From NCBI RefSeq assembly GCF_000429845.1, contig NZ_AUCQ01000012.1, positions 165,149 through 229,148 on the forward strand: DNA of 64,000 bases, in the 5' to 3' direction. Positions within the stretch are counted from its first letter, which is position 1. The number at the start of each line of letters is the position of its first letter. Below the pieces are notes generated by a model that saw nothing but the letters and a program-made list of their open reading frames with translations, searched no databases and had not been told where the DNA came from. The position numbers were made by a program, and so were the translations under genes. The DNA comes from Comamonas composti DSM 21721. GTDB taxonomy: Bacteria; Pseudomonadota; Gammaproteobacteria; Burkholderiales; Burkholderiaceae_C. Shown here piece by piece: positions 18,355 through 26,846 of this stretch.

Positions 18355-19340
18355 AGGCGCACCACCATGCCGCCCACGGACAGGCCTGCGGCCGTGCCGA
18401 ACATCATGATCCGGCTGCCCGGCCCTGCACGCCCCGTGACAAAGGCTTCATGCAAGGCCGTGGGAATGGAGGCCGCCACCTGATTGCCATGGGTGGCGTA
18501 GATATCGATGATCTTCCCGGGCGCGACCTTGAGCCTTTGCACCATGTGGCGCATGCCCAGATGGCTGGCCTGGTGGGGAACAATGGTCTGGATCGCATCC
18601 AGCCCCACGCCCGCCTGGGCCAGCAGCCGCTCGAGCACCTCGTCGATCACCCCGGCCGCCATCTTGAACACACCCTTGCCGTCCATGCGGAACAAAAAAT
18701 CCGAGGGTTCGACGCCCACGCGCGGATTGCGGCGCGTGCCACCCGCGCGTATCTCGCACAAGGCCTTGCCCGCAGGGTAGGTGTGGAGCAGATAGCTTTC
18801 TATGCCGCTTGCACCGTCCCCGCGTTCCACGATCGCGGCCGCAGCCCCGTCGCCAAAGATCAGCGAAGCTTCCGCGCAACCCCAGTCTATGCCCCGCGAT
18901 GCGAGATCCGAAGCCACGACTGCAATCCGCTTGTAGCTGCCCGTATTGAGCAGACTGGCGGCCACATGCAGGGCTGCAAGAAAGCTCAGGCAGCTGGCCG
19001 CGATGTCAAAGCCCGGCGTGCCGTCCGGCAGCCCGGCCACATCGAGAATGCGGCTGGCCGTGGCCGGCAAGGCCTGCTCCTGCACCCCTGAGGCCGAAAG
19101 CAGCAGATCGATGGAGCCGGGCCTCAGATCCGCACGGGCCAGCGCATCCTGCAGGGCGCGTGCCGCCAGATCCGACTGGCATTCGTCATCCCGCGCGTAA
19201 TAGCGCTGCACCATGCCCGAACGCTTTTGCACATGGCCCCGGGGCTTGCCCAATTGCAGATCGAGTTCCGAGGACAGAACGCACCGGCTGGGCAGAGCCT
19301 TACCCGTAGCCAGAATGGTGAGAGGTAAAAACAGGCTCAC
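18351..19340 (-). CDS. 3-oxoacyl-ACP synthase III family protein (KAS III/OleA-like)
   Basis: 329 residues, a thiolase-fold condensing enzyme with a complete Cys-His-Asn triad: C117 (DIAASCLSF), H256 (VPHQASH) and N286 (THGNQVAAS). It is not a housekeeping FabH: it begins a secondary cluster and lacks fab neighbours. It would condense acyl thioesters as the first carbon-carbon step of the cluster. The ATG overlaps the desaturase stop by 4 bases. Candidate relatives are OleA and other KAS III enzymes of alkyl-lipid clusters. Discriminating residues need an alignment. Confidence 0.88.
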   Translation of the reverse strand: MSLFLPLTILATGKALPSRCVLSSELDLQLGKPRGHVQKRSGMVQRYYARDDECQSDLAARALQDALARADLRPGSIDLLLSASGVQEQALPATASRILDVAGLPDGTPGFDIAASCLSFLAALHVAASLLNTGSYKRIAVVASDLASRGIDWGCAEASLIFGDGAAAAIVERGDGASGIESYLLHTYPAGKALCEIRAGGTRRNPRVGVEPSDFLFRMDGKGVFKMAAGVIDEVLERLLAQAGVGLDAIQTIVPHQASHLGMRHMVQRLKVAPGKIIDIYATHGNQVAASIPTALHEAFVTGRAGPGSRIMMFGTAAGLSVGGMVVRL

Positions 19341-20482
19341 AAAAATCCTTTGTCTGATCTCTGGACGGCTGGAGGGCGCCGGCCCATGGCCTTCAGAAAC
19401 CGCTGCTGCGAAGCCACGAGCTCGAAATAACCCAGGCGCCGGTAATCGAGCTCATGCCGGGCCGCAAGATCGCGCACCTTGTCGGCCAGCGCCGGGTAGT
19501 GCCTGTGGCTGTAGCCGGGCAGCAGGTGATGGGTCAGATGGTGGTTCAGCCCGCCCGTCAGATGGCCGAGGAAACCGGGGCGCGGTTGCCAGTCGCAACT
19601 GGTCAGAAAGGCATGCCTGTCGCGACTGTGATCCAGCCTTGCCTCGGCATCCAGCTCGAAGAACTCGGTTTCGGCCCAGTGCGTTCCCAGCAGCAAGGTC
19701 AGCAAGACCCAGGAAGCCAGGGCCTGACCGCACAGCCAGGCCAGCAAGATGGCGCCATAGCCGAGCTGCGGCCCCTGGAGCACCAGGGGCAAAACCAGGA
19801 ACAGGCCCAGATGGGCGAGCTTGGAAAACACGAAAACCGCCCAGCCACGCAGTCCTGGCAAAAGCCTGTCCTTGGCCAGAGGCGTCTTGCCCAGACGGTC
19901 GGACCAGTCGTAGACCAGGCTCACATAAAGCAGGGACAGGGCAGCGATCACAGGCCAGTACAGGTGCTGGAAGCGAAACCAGGGATACCAGGCCTGATGA
20001 GGCGTCTGGCGCAAAAAGGCATTCGCCTCGGTGTCCACGTCGTAATGCTCGATGTTGGCGTACGGGTGGTGGTAGCGCACATGGCGCTGCTTCCAGAAAA
20101 CCGGCTCATTGCCCATGGGCAAGGCCGCAAGCCGCATGGCCAGCGCATTCACCCATGGCCTGGGCGACAGAGCTCCATGCGATGCATCATGGGACACATT
20201 GACCGCCAGCAGCACAGCACACAGGTGCATGAGCACATACAGCACGCCAAAAGACCAGGCGCTGCCGGCCGCCAGCGCCAGCCCGTAAAACAGCAAAGTC
20301 CCCAGCAGCAGCAAGCCTATCTTCAGCCAGATGCCCGCATCGGCATAACGGTGGTCCCCGGCTTGCTCGAGGAGCGCGCGCGCTGCGGTGCGCAGCTCAC
20401 GAGAAAACGCTCTGTCAGCCGACTCGTCAAAACCGGGGAGCCTGCCGAACAGCGGGTCCATTTTCAAAATTTGTTCTGCCAT
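19337..20482 (-). CDS. fatty acid desaturase
   Basis: 381 residues, a membrane fatty acid desaturase with all three histidine boxes: HDASH (98-102), HVRYHH (134-139) and HHLTHH near residue 320 (GGLNHHLTHHLLPGYSHRHYP). Hydrophobic segments surround the boxes. It introduces a double bond into an acyl chain in the inner membrane. It is the first gene of the nine-gene minus-strand lipid operon, which suggests the cluster's product carries an unsaturated chain. The 318 bases upstream are shared with the divergent fadD-like gene and must hold the operon promoter. Confidence 0.9.
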   Translation of the reverse strand: MAEQILKMDPLFGRLPGFDESADRAFSRELRTAARALLEQAGDHRYADAGIWLKIGLLLLGTLLFYGLALAAGSAWSFGVLYVLMHLCAVLLAVNVSHDASHGALSPRPWVNALAMRLAALPMGNEPVFWKQRHVRYHHPYANIEHYDVDTEANAFLRQTPHQAWYPWFRFQHLYWPVIAALSLLYVSLVYDWSDRLGKTPLAKDRLLPGLRGWAVFVFSKLAHLGLFLVLPLVLQGPQLGYGAILLAWLCGQALASWVLLTLLLGTHWAETEFFELDAEARLDHSRDRHAFLTSCDWQPRPGFLGHLTGGLNHHLTHHLLPGYSHRHYPALADKVRDLAARHELDYRRLGYFELVASQQRFLKAMGRRPPAVQRSDKGFL

Positions 20483-20800
20483 CGTGCGCAGTTGCGTTGA
20501 TACAGGGATTTCAAGCCATCAGTCGTGGGCGCAGATGATTGCACAGTTAATCAATGCGATTGCCACACTTTGTGCTGCAGCGCACAACGCCATTGTGGGA
20601 ACACACTCTTAGAAACGAAACAGTCGCAACGGACTACATCATTCTCGACATATGCCCTAGGACTACTCCCATAGACCGCAAGTGCCCGGTCTGTACAGAA
20701 TCTGTAGCAAAGGTGCCCCACCGCACCTAGGCCCCGCATTCTTTTCTGCGGCTTTTGCGGGCTAGTCTCCTGCAGATTGCAAAATTTCATTTAAATACAT
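20483..20800. promoter_or_regulatory. divergent promoter region between lipid operon and fadD-like gene
   Basis: 318 bases without a supported gene. It contains AT-rich stretches near 20530-20570 and next to the ligase start, and CCTAGG-containing sequence near 20657-20675 with partial dyad symmetry. No consensus promoter could be fixed. Confidence 0.45.
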
Positions 20801-22489
20801 ATGGACACTGCGCTCTGGCTCAAGAACTATCCTCCTGGTGTTCCGCATGAGGTTCATCCCGAGCAATATCAATCGCTGACGCAGTTGCTGGAGGAGGCAT
20901 TCACCCAGCATGCAGACCGACCGTTCTCGGTCTGCATGGACCGCTGGATGAGCTATGGCGAGCTTGATCAGCTGTCGGCCCGCCTGGGCGCCTGGCTGCA
21001 GGGTCTGGGACTTGCGCCCGGCGCACGCGTGGCCATCATGCTGCCCAATATTCCCCAGTTCGCGGTCAGCATGGCTGCCGTGCTGCGTGCAGGCTATGTC
21101 TGCGTGAACGTGAACCCGCTCTACACACCGCGCGAACTGCGGCACCAGCTCGAAGACTCGGGGGCCGAGGCCATCATCATTCTTGAGAACTTCGCCCATA
21201 CGCTGGCCGAGGTGCTGGAGCACAGCGCCGTGCGCCATGTCTGCCTCACGGCCATGGGCGACCTGCTGGGCGGCCTGTACGGCAAGTGGATCACCTTTGC
21301 CGTGCGCCACCTCGCGAAGATGGTGCCGGCCTATGAGCTTCCCTTGAGCGAGGGCCGCCGGGTCACGCGCTTTCCCCAGGCCCTGAGCGCTGGATCCCAG
21401 CGCCGGCTGGCGCCCAGCCAGGCCACGCCAGACTCCATCGCCTTCCTCCAATACACGGGCGGCACAACCGGTCTGTCCAAGGGCGCCGTGCTCACCCACC
21501 GCTGCATCGTGGCCGCCACGCTTCAGGCCCAGGCCTGGTTCACGCCCGCACTCCAGGGCCATGTGAAGGGCGAGGAGACGCACATCATCGCGGCGCTTCC
21601 GCTCTACCACATCTTTGCGCTCACGGTCAGCCTGTTCGCCACCAGGCTGGGCGCGAGCCTGAGTCTGATACCGAATCCACGCGACATTCCTGCCTTCGTG
21701 AAGGTCCTGGCCAAACGCCCCTACCACGTGCTGCCGGCGGTGAATACCTTGTTCAACGCCTTGCTGAGCAACCCAAAGTTCCGCGAGCTCGACTTCTCCC
21801 AGCTGCGCGTCTCACAGGCCGGAGGCATGGCCGCTTCCGAAGGCACGGCGCGCCAGTGGCAGCAGGTCACGGGCTGCGTCATGGTCGAAGGCTGGGGCAT
21901 GAGCGAGACCTGCGCCATAGGCACGAACAACCCGGTCACGGCAAAACACTTCAGCGGCAGCATAGGCCTGCCTCTGCCTGGCATAGAAGTCGCCGTCAAG
22001 AACGACGAAGGACAGGATGTGCCCATGGGCGAAGCGGGCGAGCTGTGCATCAAGGGGCCGAATGTCATGACGGGCTATTACAACCAGCCCGAAGAAACCG
22101 CCAAGGCCTTTACGGCCGACGGCTTCATGCGCACAGGCGACATAGGCCTCATGGACGAGCAAGGCTTTTTCCGCGTCGTCGACCGCAAGAAGGACATGAT
22201 GGTGGTCAGCGGCTTCAACGTCTATCCCAACGAGGTGGAGAACGTGGTCTCCATGTGCCCGGGCGTGCTCGAATGCGCTGCCGTGGGCGTGGCCGACGAA
22301 CGCCAGGGCGAGGCCATCCGGCTCTATGTGGTTCGCAGCGACCCCTCCCTGACCGAAGACCAGGTACTGCGCTACTGCCAGGACAAGCTCACGGGCTACA
22401 AACGCCCGCGCCAGATCGAATTCCGCAATGACCTTCCCAAGACCAATGTGGGCAAGATACTGCGCCGGGCCTTGCGCGAGGGCACCTAG
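20801..22489 (+). CDS. fadD: long-chain fatty acid--CoA ligase
   Basis: 562 residues, an acyl-CoA synthetase with P-loop YTGGTTGLSKG at 218-228, the WGMSET motif region, the hinge DRKKDMMVVSGFNVYPNEVENVV and the catalytic lysine region KTNVGKILRR near the C-terminus. The length and motifs match FadD. It activates fatty acids with ATP and CoA at the inner face of the membrane. It is divergent from the lipid operon and could provide acyl-CoA to its KAS III. No Shine-Dalgarno sequence precedes the ATG (TTTAAATACAT), so translation may be leaderless or weak. A strong terminator follows. Confidence 0.92.
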   Translation: MDTALWLKNYPPGVPHEVHPEQYQSLTQLLEEAFTQHADRPFSVCMDRWMSYGELDQLSARLGAWLQGLGLAPGARVAIMLPNIPQFAVSMAAVLRAGYVCVNVNPLYTPRELRHQLEDSGAEAIIILENFAHTLAEVLEHSAVRHVCLTAMGDLLGGLYGKWITFAVRHLAKMVPAYELPLSEGRRVTRFPQALSAGSQRRLAPSQATPDSIAFLQYTGGTTGLSKGAVLTHRCIVAATLQAQAWFTPALQGHVKGEETHIIAALPLYHIFALTVSLFATRLGASLSLIPNPRDIPAFVKVLAKRPYHVLPAVNTLFNALLSNPKFRELDFSQLRVSQAGGMAASEGTARQWQQVTGCVMVEGWGMSETCAIGTNNPVTAKHFSGSIGLPLPGIEVAVKNDEGQDVPMGEAGELCIKGPNVMTGYYNQPEETAKAFTADGFMRTGDIGLMDEQGFFRVVDRKKDMMVVSGFNVYPNEVENVVSMCPGVLECAAVGVADERQGEAIRLYVVRSDPSLTEDQVLRYCQDKLTGYKRPRQIEFRNDLPKTNVGKILRRALREGT

Positions 22490-22522
22490 TCCGGGGCGCG
22501 CCTGGCCGGGCTGACAAGACTG

Positions 22523-22565
22523 CACAGGCCTGCGATTTTCAAGCCTTCATGGCCTGTGTTTTTTT
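22523..22565 (+). terminator. intrinsic terminator after fadD
   Basis: CACAGGCC (22523-22530) pairs with GGCCTGTG (22551-22558), followed by seven T residues. It lies between the fadD stop and the MBL gene start 10 bases further on. Confidence 0.8.
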
Positions 22566-22575
22566 GCTGGATTCA

Positions 22576-23538
22576 ATGACTGCTATCTCCCCCACATCCA
22601 CCGCCTTGCCACCAGGCATGAGCGTGCTCGAGCGCGGCTGGCTCTCGGCCAACAACATTGTTTTTGCGGCCGACTCCGGTGACGAGCCCGGGGCTGCTGT
22701 CGTCGATACCGGCTATCAAATCCATGGCGAGCAGACCGTGACGCTGATCGAGGCTGCACTGGCCGGGCAGCCGCTGGCACGCATTCTGAACACCCACCTG
22801 CACAGCGACCACTGCGGCGGCAATGCAGCCCTGCAGACGCACTGGCCCCAGGCCCAGTGCCTGATCCCTCCGGGCCAGGCCGAAGCCGTGCACAACTGGG
22901 ACCCCCATGCACTCAGCTACACGCCCACGGGTCAGGACTGCCCGCGCTTTGCCATTCACGGGCTGCTGGAGCCCGGCGCCGAAGTACGCCTGTCGGGACG
23001 TGACTGGCAGATCCATGCAGCCCCCGGTCACGACCCGCACTCCATCATCCTTTTCGAACCCCAAAGCCGTACCCTTGTTTCGGCCGATGCCCTCTGGGAA
23101 AACGGGTTTGGCGTGGTCTTTCCCGAACTCGAAGGCGAAAGCGCCTTCGATGAAGTCGCCGCCACACTCGATGTCATCGAAGGCCTTGCACCACAGACCA
23201 TCGTGCCCGGTCATGGCCCGGTGTTCTACGCACTGGAGCCAGCGCTTGCCACGGCACGCCGCAGGCTGGAAGGCTTTGTCCAAGACCCCAAGCGCCACGC
23301 GCTTTATGCAGCCAAGGTGCTGCTCAAGTACAAGCTGCTCGAATGGCAACGCATTCGCCTAGATGCGCTGCGGGCCTGGGCCAGGCAGACACCGTATTTC
23401 AGGCTGCTGCATACACGTTACTTCTCTCTCCAGACCGAGCAGCAGTGGCTGCAGGAAATCGTTGACGGCCTCATCTCCAGCGGCGCTGCACAACGCCAGG
23501 AATCTGCGGAGCAAGGCAGCTGGCTGCTCAATACGTGA
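22576..23538 (+). CDS. MBL-fold metallo-hydrolase
   Basis: 320 residues from ATG 22576. An in-frame ATG at 22549 lies inside the terminator hairpin and is rejected. The metal motif is THLHSDHCGG, then APGHDPHS, VSADALWENGFG and VPGHGPVF, typical of the glyoxalase II-like MBL group. The C-terminal 100 residues form a helical extension (KYKLLEWQRIRLDALRAWA...). The substrate is unknown. The gene starts 10 bases after the fadD terminator, so its transcription depends on read-through or on a promoter within the fadD end. Confidence 0.85.
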   Translation: MTAISPTSTALPPGMSVLERGWLSANNIVFAADSGDEPGAAVVDTGYQIHGEQTVTLIEAALAGQPLARILNTHLHSDHCGGNAALQTHWPQAQCLIPPGQAEAVHNWDPHALSYTPTGQDCPRFAIHGLLEPGAEVRLSGRDWQIHAAPGHDPHSIILFEPQSRTLVSADALWENGFGVVFPELEGESAFDEVAATLDVIEGLAPQTIVPGHGPVFYALEPALATARRRLEGFVQDPKRHALYAAKVLLKYKLLEWQRIRLDALRAWARQTPYFRLLHTRYFSLQTEQQWLQEIVDGLISSGAAQRQESAEQGSWLLNT

Positions 23539-24038
23539 GCACAAGCTGATTCCGGACCTGTGGCGCCTTTCACCGGCTCCATAGAGTGCGCAAAGGCGGG
23601 ACGCAGACCGCACGGGAGCACGACAAACCCAGTCAACCAGGTCATCGCCTGACTTGGCTTGACATGACGCCCATGGCGCAGTGCCATCGGCTGTCACAAG
23701 CATCCATCTGCACCCCACCAAGACCCGCAGCACACTCAAGACACATCGGCGCACTCTACGCTGACGCACTTGGATGAAACCGGGGATGAGCTGCAAGCAA
23801 AAGAGGCTTGGAGCGTGCTGACGATCTCTGCGCTGGCGCATCGGAGTGCAAGCAATACAACAACACGAAAAATCGCCCAACTTCGCTCAATCCTCGCCAT
23901 CACCCGGCAACGCCCCTTGTTGCGGAGCACCTCTTTTCATGCGCCCCAGCCAGGCAGCCCTCTCCATGGCACACCCTCAAGGCATTTGCAAAGCCTCAAC
24001 CTGGATTCCCCATTTTGATCCGGGTCATTGTTTGTATT
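23539..24038. other. intergenic region without a supported gene
   Basis: About 500 bases between the MBL gene and the Fur-box-like site. The open frames here are short and lack ribosome sites or family resemblance. It carries one repeat A copy (23811-23828). The composition falls in GC content towards the pilus promoter. Confidence 0.5.
23811..23828. repeat. repeat A copy
   Basis: GAGCGTGCTGACGATCTC, 16 of 18 matches to the core. This copy is not next to a stop codon; it lies in the intergenic region upstream of the pilus operon. Confidence 0.65.
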
Positions 24039-24057
24039 GAGAATCAAAATCATTAAC
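24039..24057. promoter_or_regulatory. Fur-box-like site upstream of the type IVb pilus operon
   Basis: GAGAATCAAAATCATTAAC matches the 19-base E. coli Fur consensus at 15 positions. It ends 54 bases before the first pil start. Immediately overlapping is a direct repeat, CATTAACAAT then CACTAACAAT (24051-24070). The region is strongly AT-rich and likely contains the promoter. Confidence 0.6.
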
Positions 24058-24111
24058 AATCACTAACAATGCAATTTGTTTTATTACAAAAATAAACAGA
24101 GAGATTCTTTG

Positions 24112-24477
24112 ATGCTTCGATTCCTTTGGGCTGCGCCGCTTTTGAGCGCAGCCATGGCTGCGCATGCCGCCTCCGCAGATACGGCTCCTCCACAAGACCC
24201 CCCGCCCTCCCTGGCAACGCCTCAAGCCAATTGGGATTTGCGTGCCGGGGTTCCGGTACACGAGCAACTTGCAACCTGGGCCACCCAGGCCGGCTGGCAG
24301 TTCAGCTGGCAGCCGCGCGTGTCCTGGCGCGTTGCTGCGCCCAGCCGCTTCGAAGGCAGCTTCGAGGAAGCAATTCAGCAAGTCATACAGGGCCTGTTCT
24401 TTGAAGGCAAGCCTGTTCGGCTGGTGCTGTGGGAAGGCAATCATGTCGCAGAGGTGGTTTCGCATGACGTTCGCTAA
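24112..24477 (+). CDS. pilL: TcpQ/PilL-type type IVb pilus periplasmic protein
   Basis: 121 residues from ATG 24112 with AGAGAG upstream. A signal peptide (MLRFLWAAPLLSAAMAAHA) is followed by a TcpQ C-terminal-like domain (WDLRAGVPVHEQLATWATQAGWQFSWQPRVSWRVAAPSRFEGSFEEAIQQVIQGLF). TcpQ/PilL proteins stabilise the outer membrane secretin of type IVb pili. It is the first gene of the pil operon and overlaps the secretin gene by 14 bases. It is much shorter than R64 PilL, holding only the conserved C-terminal module. Confidence 0.8.
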   Translation: MLRFLWAAPLLSAAMAAHAASADTAPPQDPPPSLATPQANWDLRAGVPVHEQLATWATQAGWQFSWQPRVSWRVAAPSRFEGSFEEAIQQVIQGLFFEGKPVRLVLWEGNHVAEVVSHDVR

Positions 24478-26293
24478 ACACGCCATTGCAAGCCTGATCT
24501 GTGCAGGCGGCCTCAGCGGCTGCGGCACCATCAGCAGCATCGATAAAGGTATCGACAAGGAAACAACCGTCATCGAGGACATGCAGCAGCAATTGCGATC
24601 CAGTTCGGCATCGACTGCCGTGCTGATGCGCAAGCGCATGAAAATCGCAGGCGAAGAGGTCGCCTTGCGGGCAGAGACCATGCTCCCTGCAATTTTCGAC
24701 ACTCCCATTCTTTACTCCACAGGCGGCCAGCGCCTGGACGAAGTATTGGATGCACTGTCTCGCCAAGCAGGCATTCCGGTATGGCTCACGGAGTTCGCCT
24801 CTGAAAGTGGCGGCAACAGCTACCAGACCCGTTCGGATGCAGGCCAGGGACGTATCCAGATCCAATTGCAGTGGAATGGCACGCTACGCGGCCTGTTTGA
24901 CCACCTTGCACAGACGGCCAAGCTGCACTGGCGCTTCAACGAAGGCCGCGTGGAATTCTTCCTCTACGAGACACGTCACTTCTACGTAAACCTGCCTATG
25001 GGCTCACGCACCATGACATCCCGCATTTCGGGTTCAGGTCGAAGCTCGTCGGGCACAGCCGCCAACAACAACAACGCCAATGCCGGCACGGGCGACATCA
25101 GCATCAACACAGGGGATATGACGATCAACCCCTACAGCGCGCTAACCCGCACGATCACCGCCATGTTGATGGAAGACGATGGCCGCGCGGAAATCGTTGG
25201 CAGCAATGACATGGGTATGAGCGGTAGTCAGTCGGCTGCCAACCGGGTCTCAGTCAACGAAGCGCGCGGCACAGGAGTCACACAGCAGCCTACCAGCAGT
25301 CGTTCGGGTCGCAGCCGCGTGGTTGTCACCCCCGAAATGGCCATGATCACAGTCACGGCTCCGCCTACATCCCTGGACCGGATCGCCGACTACATCACGC
25401 GTGTCAACCAGCGTTTTTCCAAGAACGTCATGATCGATGTGAAGATCTATGACGTATCACTCAACGAGCAGGCATCGGCCGGCTTCTCTGCCGATCTTCT
25501 CTACACCAAGCTGGGCTCCTACGGTGTACAGGTGGCTGGCGGCTCGATCGGCATCCTGGGTCCCACCCAGGGCGATGTGGATGCACTCACAGCCCGCAGG
25601 GCGGCCGCTGCGGGCTCCAGCCAGACGACCACCAGCATCACCACCGACCCGCTTACCGGTATGCCCACGACCAGTACCACGACAACCAGCACGCCAGGTG
25701 TGATTGCGCCCTCGGTCTCCCGCTTCGCTGGCTCGACCGCCATGGCGCGCGCTTTGCAGACCTTTGGCAAGATTTCAGCGATCACATCAGGCCAGGTCAT
25801 GGCCGTCAACGGCCAGCCCGCGCCACTGCAGATCGCCACGGAGGTCACCTACCTGGCCTCGACGTCGACGACCGTGGCGAGCAGCAACACCTTGCTGTCA
25901 AACAACTCGGGCGCCGTCACGCCGGTCGCCACCTCTCTGACTCCAGGCTCCGTGGTGGTCGGCCTCACAGCCAACTTCCTGCCCCAGGTGCTGGGTGACA
26001 ACCGCATCCTGCTGCAGTACCAGTTGACGTCTTCATCGCTGGCCGGCATGTCCACCGTGAGCAGCGGCAACTCATCCATTCAAACACCTACCGTGTCTTC
26101 GCAATCGCTGCAGCAGCAGGCTTTCGTACGCGATGGCGAGGCCATCGTATTGTTCGGGCTCGAGCAAACCGCATCGTCCCTCACGGGCGGACAGTCGATT
26201 CCCGCCAACGTAGGCCGCGACGCCAGCAAGTCGCGCACCCTGCGGGTCATCATGCTTCAGATCTTCGGTGGAGGCGACAGTGCAAACATCTGA
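24464..26293 (+). CDS. pilN: type IVb pilus secretin lipoprotein
   Basis: 609 residues from ATG 24464 (GAGGTGG upstream); ATG 24443 is an alternative. The N-terminus is a lipoprotein signal with lipobox LSGC (ASLICAGGLSGCGT). Secretin N domains follow, then Gly/Ser/Asn-rich low-complexity stretches around residues 190-220, and a C-terminal secretin domain (VVGLTANFLPQVLGDNRILLQYQLTSSSL... VSSQSLQQQAFVRDGEAIVLFGLEQT). It forms the outer membrane pore of the pilus. The order after pilL matches thin-pilus loci such as R64. Confidence 0.9.
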   Translation: MTFAKHAIASLICAGGLSGCGTISSIDKGIDKETTVIEDMQQQLRSSSASTAVLMRKRMKIAGEEVALRAETMLPAIFDTPILYSTGGQRLDEVLDALSRQAGIPVWLTEFASESGGNSYQTRSDAGQGRIQIQLQWNGTLRGLFDHLAQTAKLHWRFNEGRVEFFLYETRHFYVNLPMGSRTMTSRISGSGRSSSGTAANNNNANAGTGDISINTGDMTINPYSALTRTITAMLMEDDGRAEIVGSNDMGMSGSQSAANRVSVNEARGTGVTQQPTSSRSGRSRVVVTPEMAMITVTAPPTSLDRIADYITRVNQRFSKNVMIDVKIYDVSLNEQASAGFSADLLYTKLGSYGVQVAGGSIGILGPTQGDVDALTARRAAAAGSSQTTTSITTDPLTGMPTTSTTTTSTPGVIAPSVSRFAGSTAMARALQTFGKISAITSGQVMAVNGQPAPLQIATEVTYLASTSTTVASSNTLLSNNSGAVTPVATSLTPGSVVVGLTANFLPQVLGDNRILLQYQLTSSSLAGMSTVSSGNSSIQTPTVSSQSLQQQAFVRDGEAIVLFGLEQTASSLTGGQSIPANVGRDASKSRTLRVIMLQIFGGGDSANI

Positions 26294-26846
26294 ATACCGA
26301 CTTTGCCACTGGCTGATTCCCCTGATGCTCGCCTTGACGGCAACAGGAGCCCAAGGCACCGAGCAGGCATCCTGGCTTGACGAGATTGCCACCATCGATG
26401 CCCAGACCCAGTTGCTGCGCAAGCGTGAGGAACTGCGCGGCCAGTTGGAGAAAACGACAAGCGGTGTTCTCGCATCCCTGCCCTCGGTGATTTCCGTCAT
26501 CGTGAGCAATGGCCGCCCCCAAACGCAGTTGCACTTTCCCTCGGGCCGAGTCAGCTATGCAACCGTGGGCACACAGATAGCGCCCGATGTGCGCATTGCA
26601 CATATCAACGAACATGGTGTTGAGGTCAGCATCCAGCAAAGCAAGTCTGTCCGGCGAGTCCCCCTGACCTTTGCCACACTGCAGTCGCGCTTCCCACATC
26701 TGTACGGCCCTGGCGGCGAGGATCTGAGCAAGAACGCGAGCTATCAGAACCTGATCCTCCCCGAGCCACCGCGCGTACAGATTACCGCCCCAGTCAATCC
26801 TGCGCCGGCTTCACCCCTGCCTCCTGAAATGCGGCCGGTGCGGTAA
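26280..26846 (+). CDS. pilP: type IVb pilus biogenesis protein PilP
   Basis: 188 residues. GTG 26280 is preferred to GTG 26268 because GGAGG lies 5 bases upstream. A signal peptide (LIPLMLALTATGAQG) is followed by a coiled helical stretch (IDAQTQLLRKREELRGQLEK) and a beta-rich C-terminal domain (VISVIVSNGRPQTQLHFPSGRV). The last residues are Pro-rich. It resembles the PilP family of R64-type pili, an inner membrane/periplasmic link to the secretin. It overlaps pilN by 14 bases and pilO by 1. Confidence 0.75.
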   Translation: MQTSEYRLCHWLIPLMLALTATGAQGTEQASWLDEIATIDAQTQLLRKREELRGQLEKTTSGVLASLPSVISVIVSNGRPQTQLHFPSGRVSYATVGTQIAPDVRIAHINEHGVEVSIQQSKSVRRVPLTFATLQSRFPHLYGPGGEDLSKNASYQNLILPEPPRVQITAPVNPAPASPLPPEMRPVR

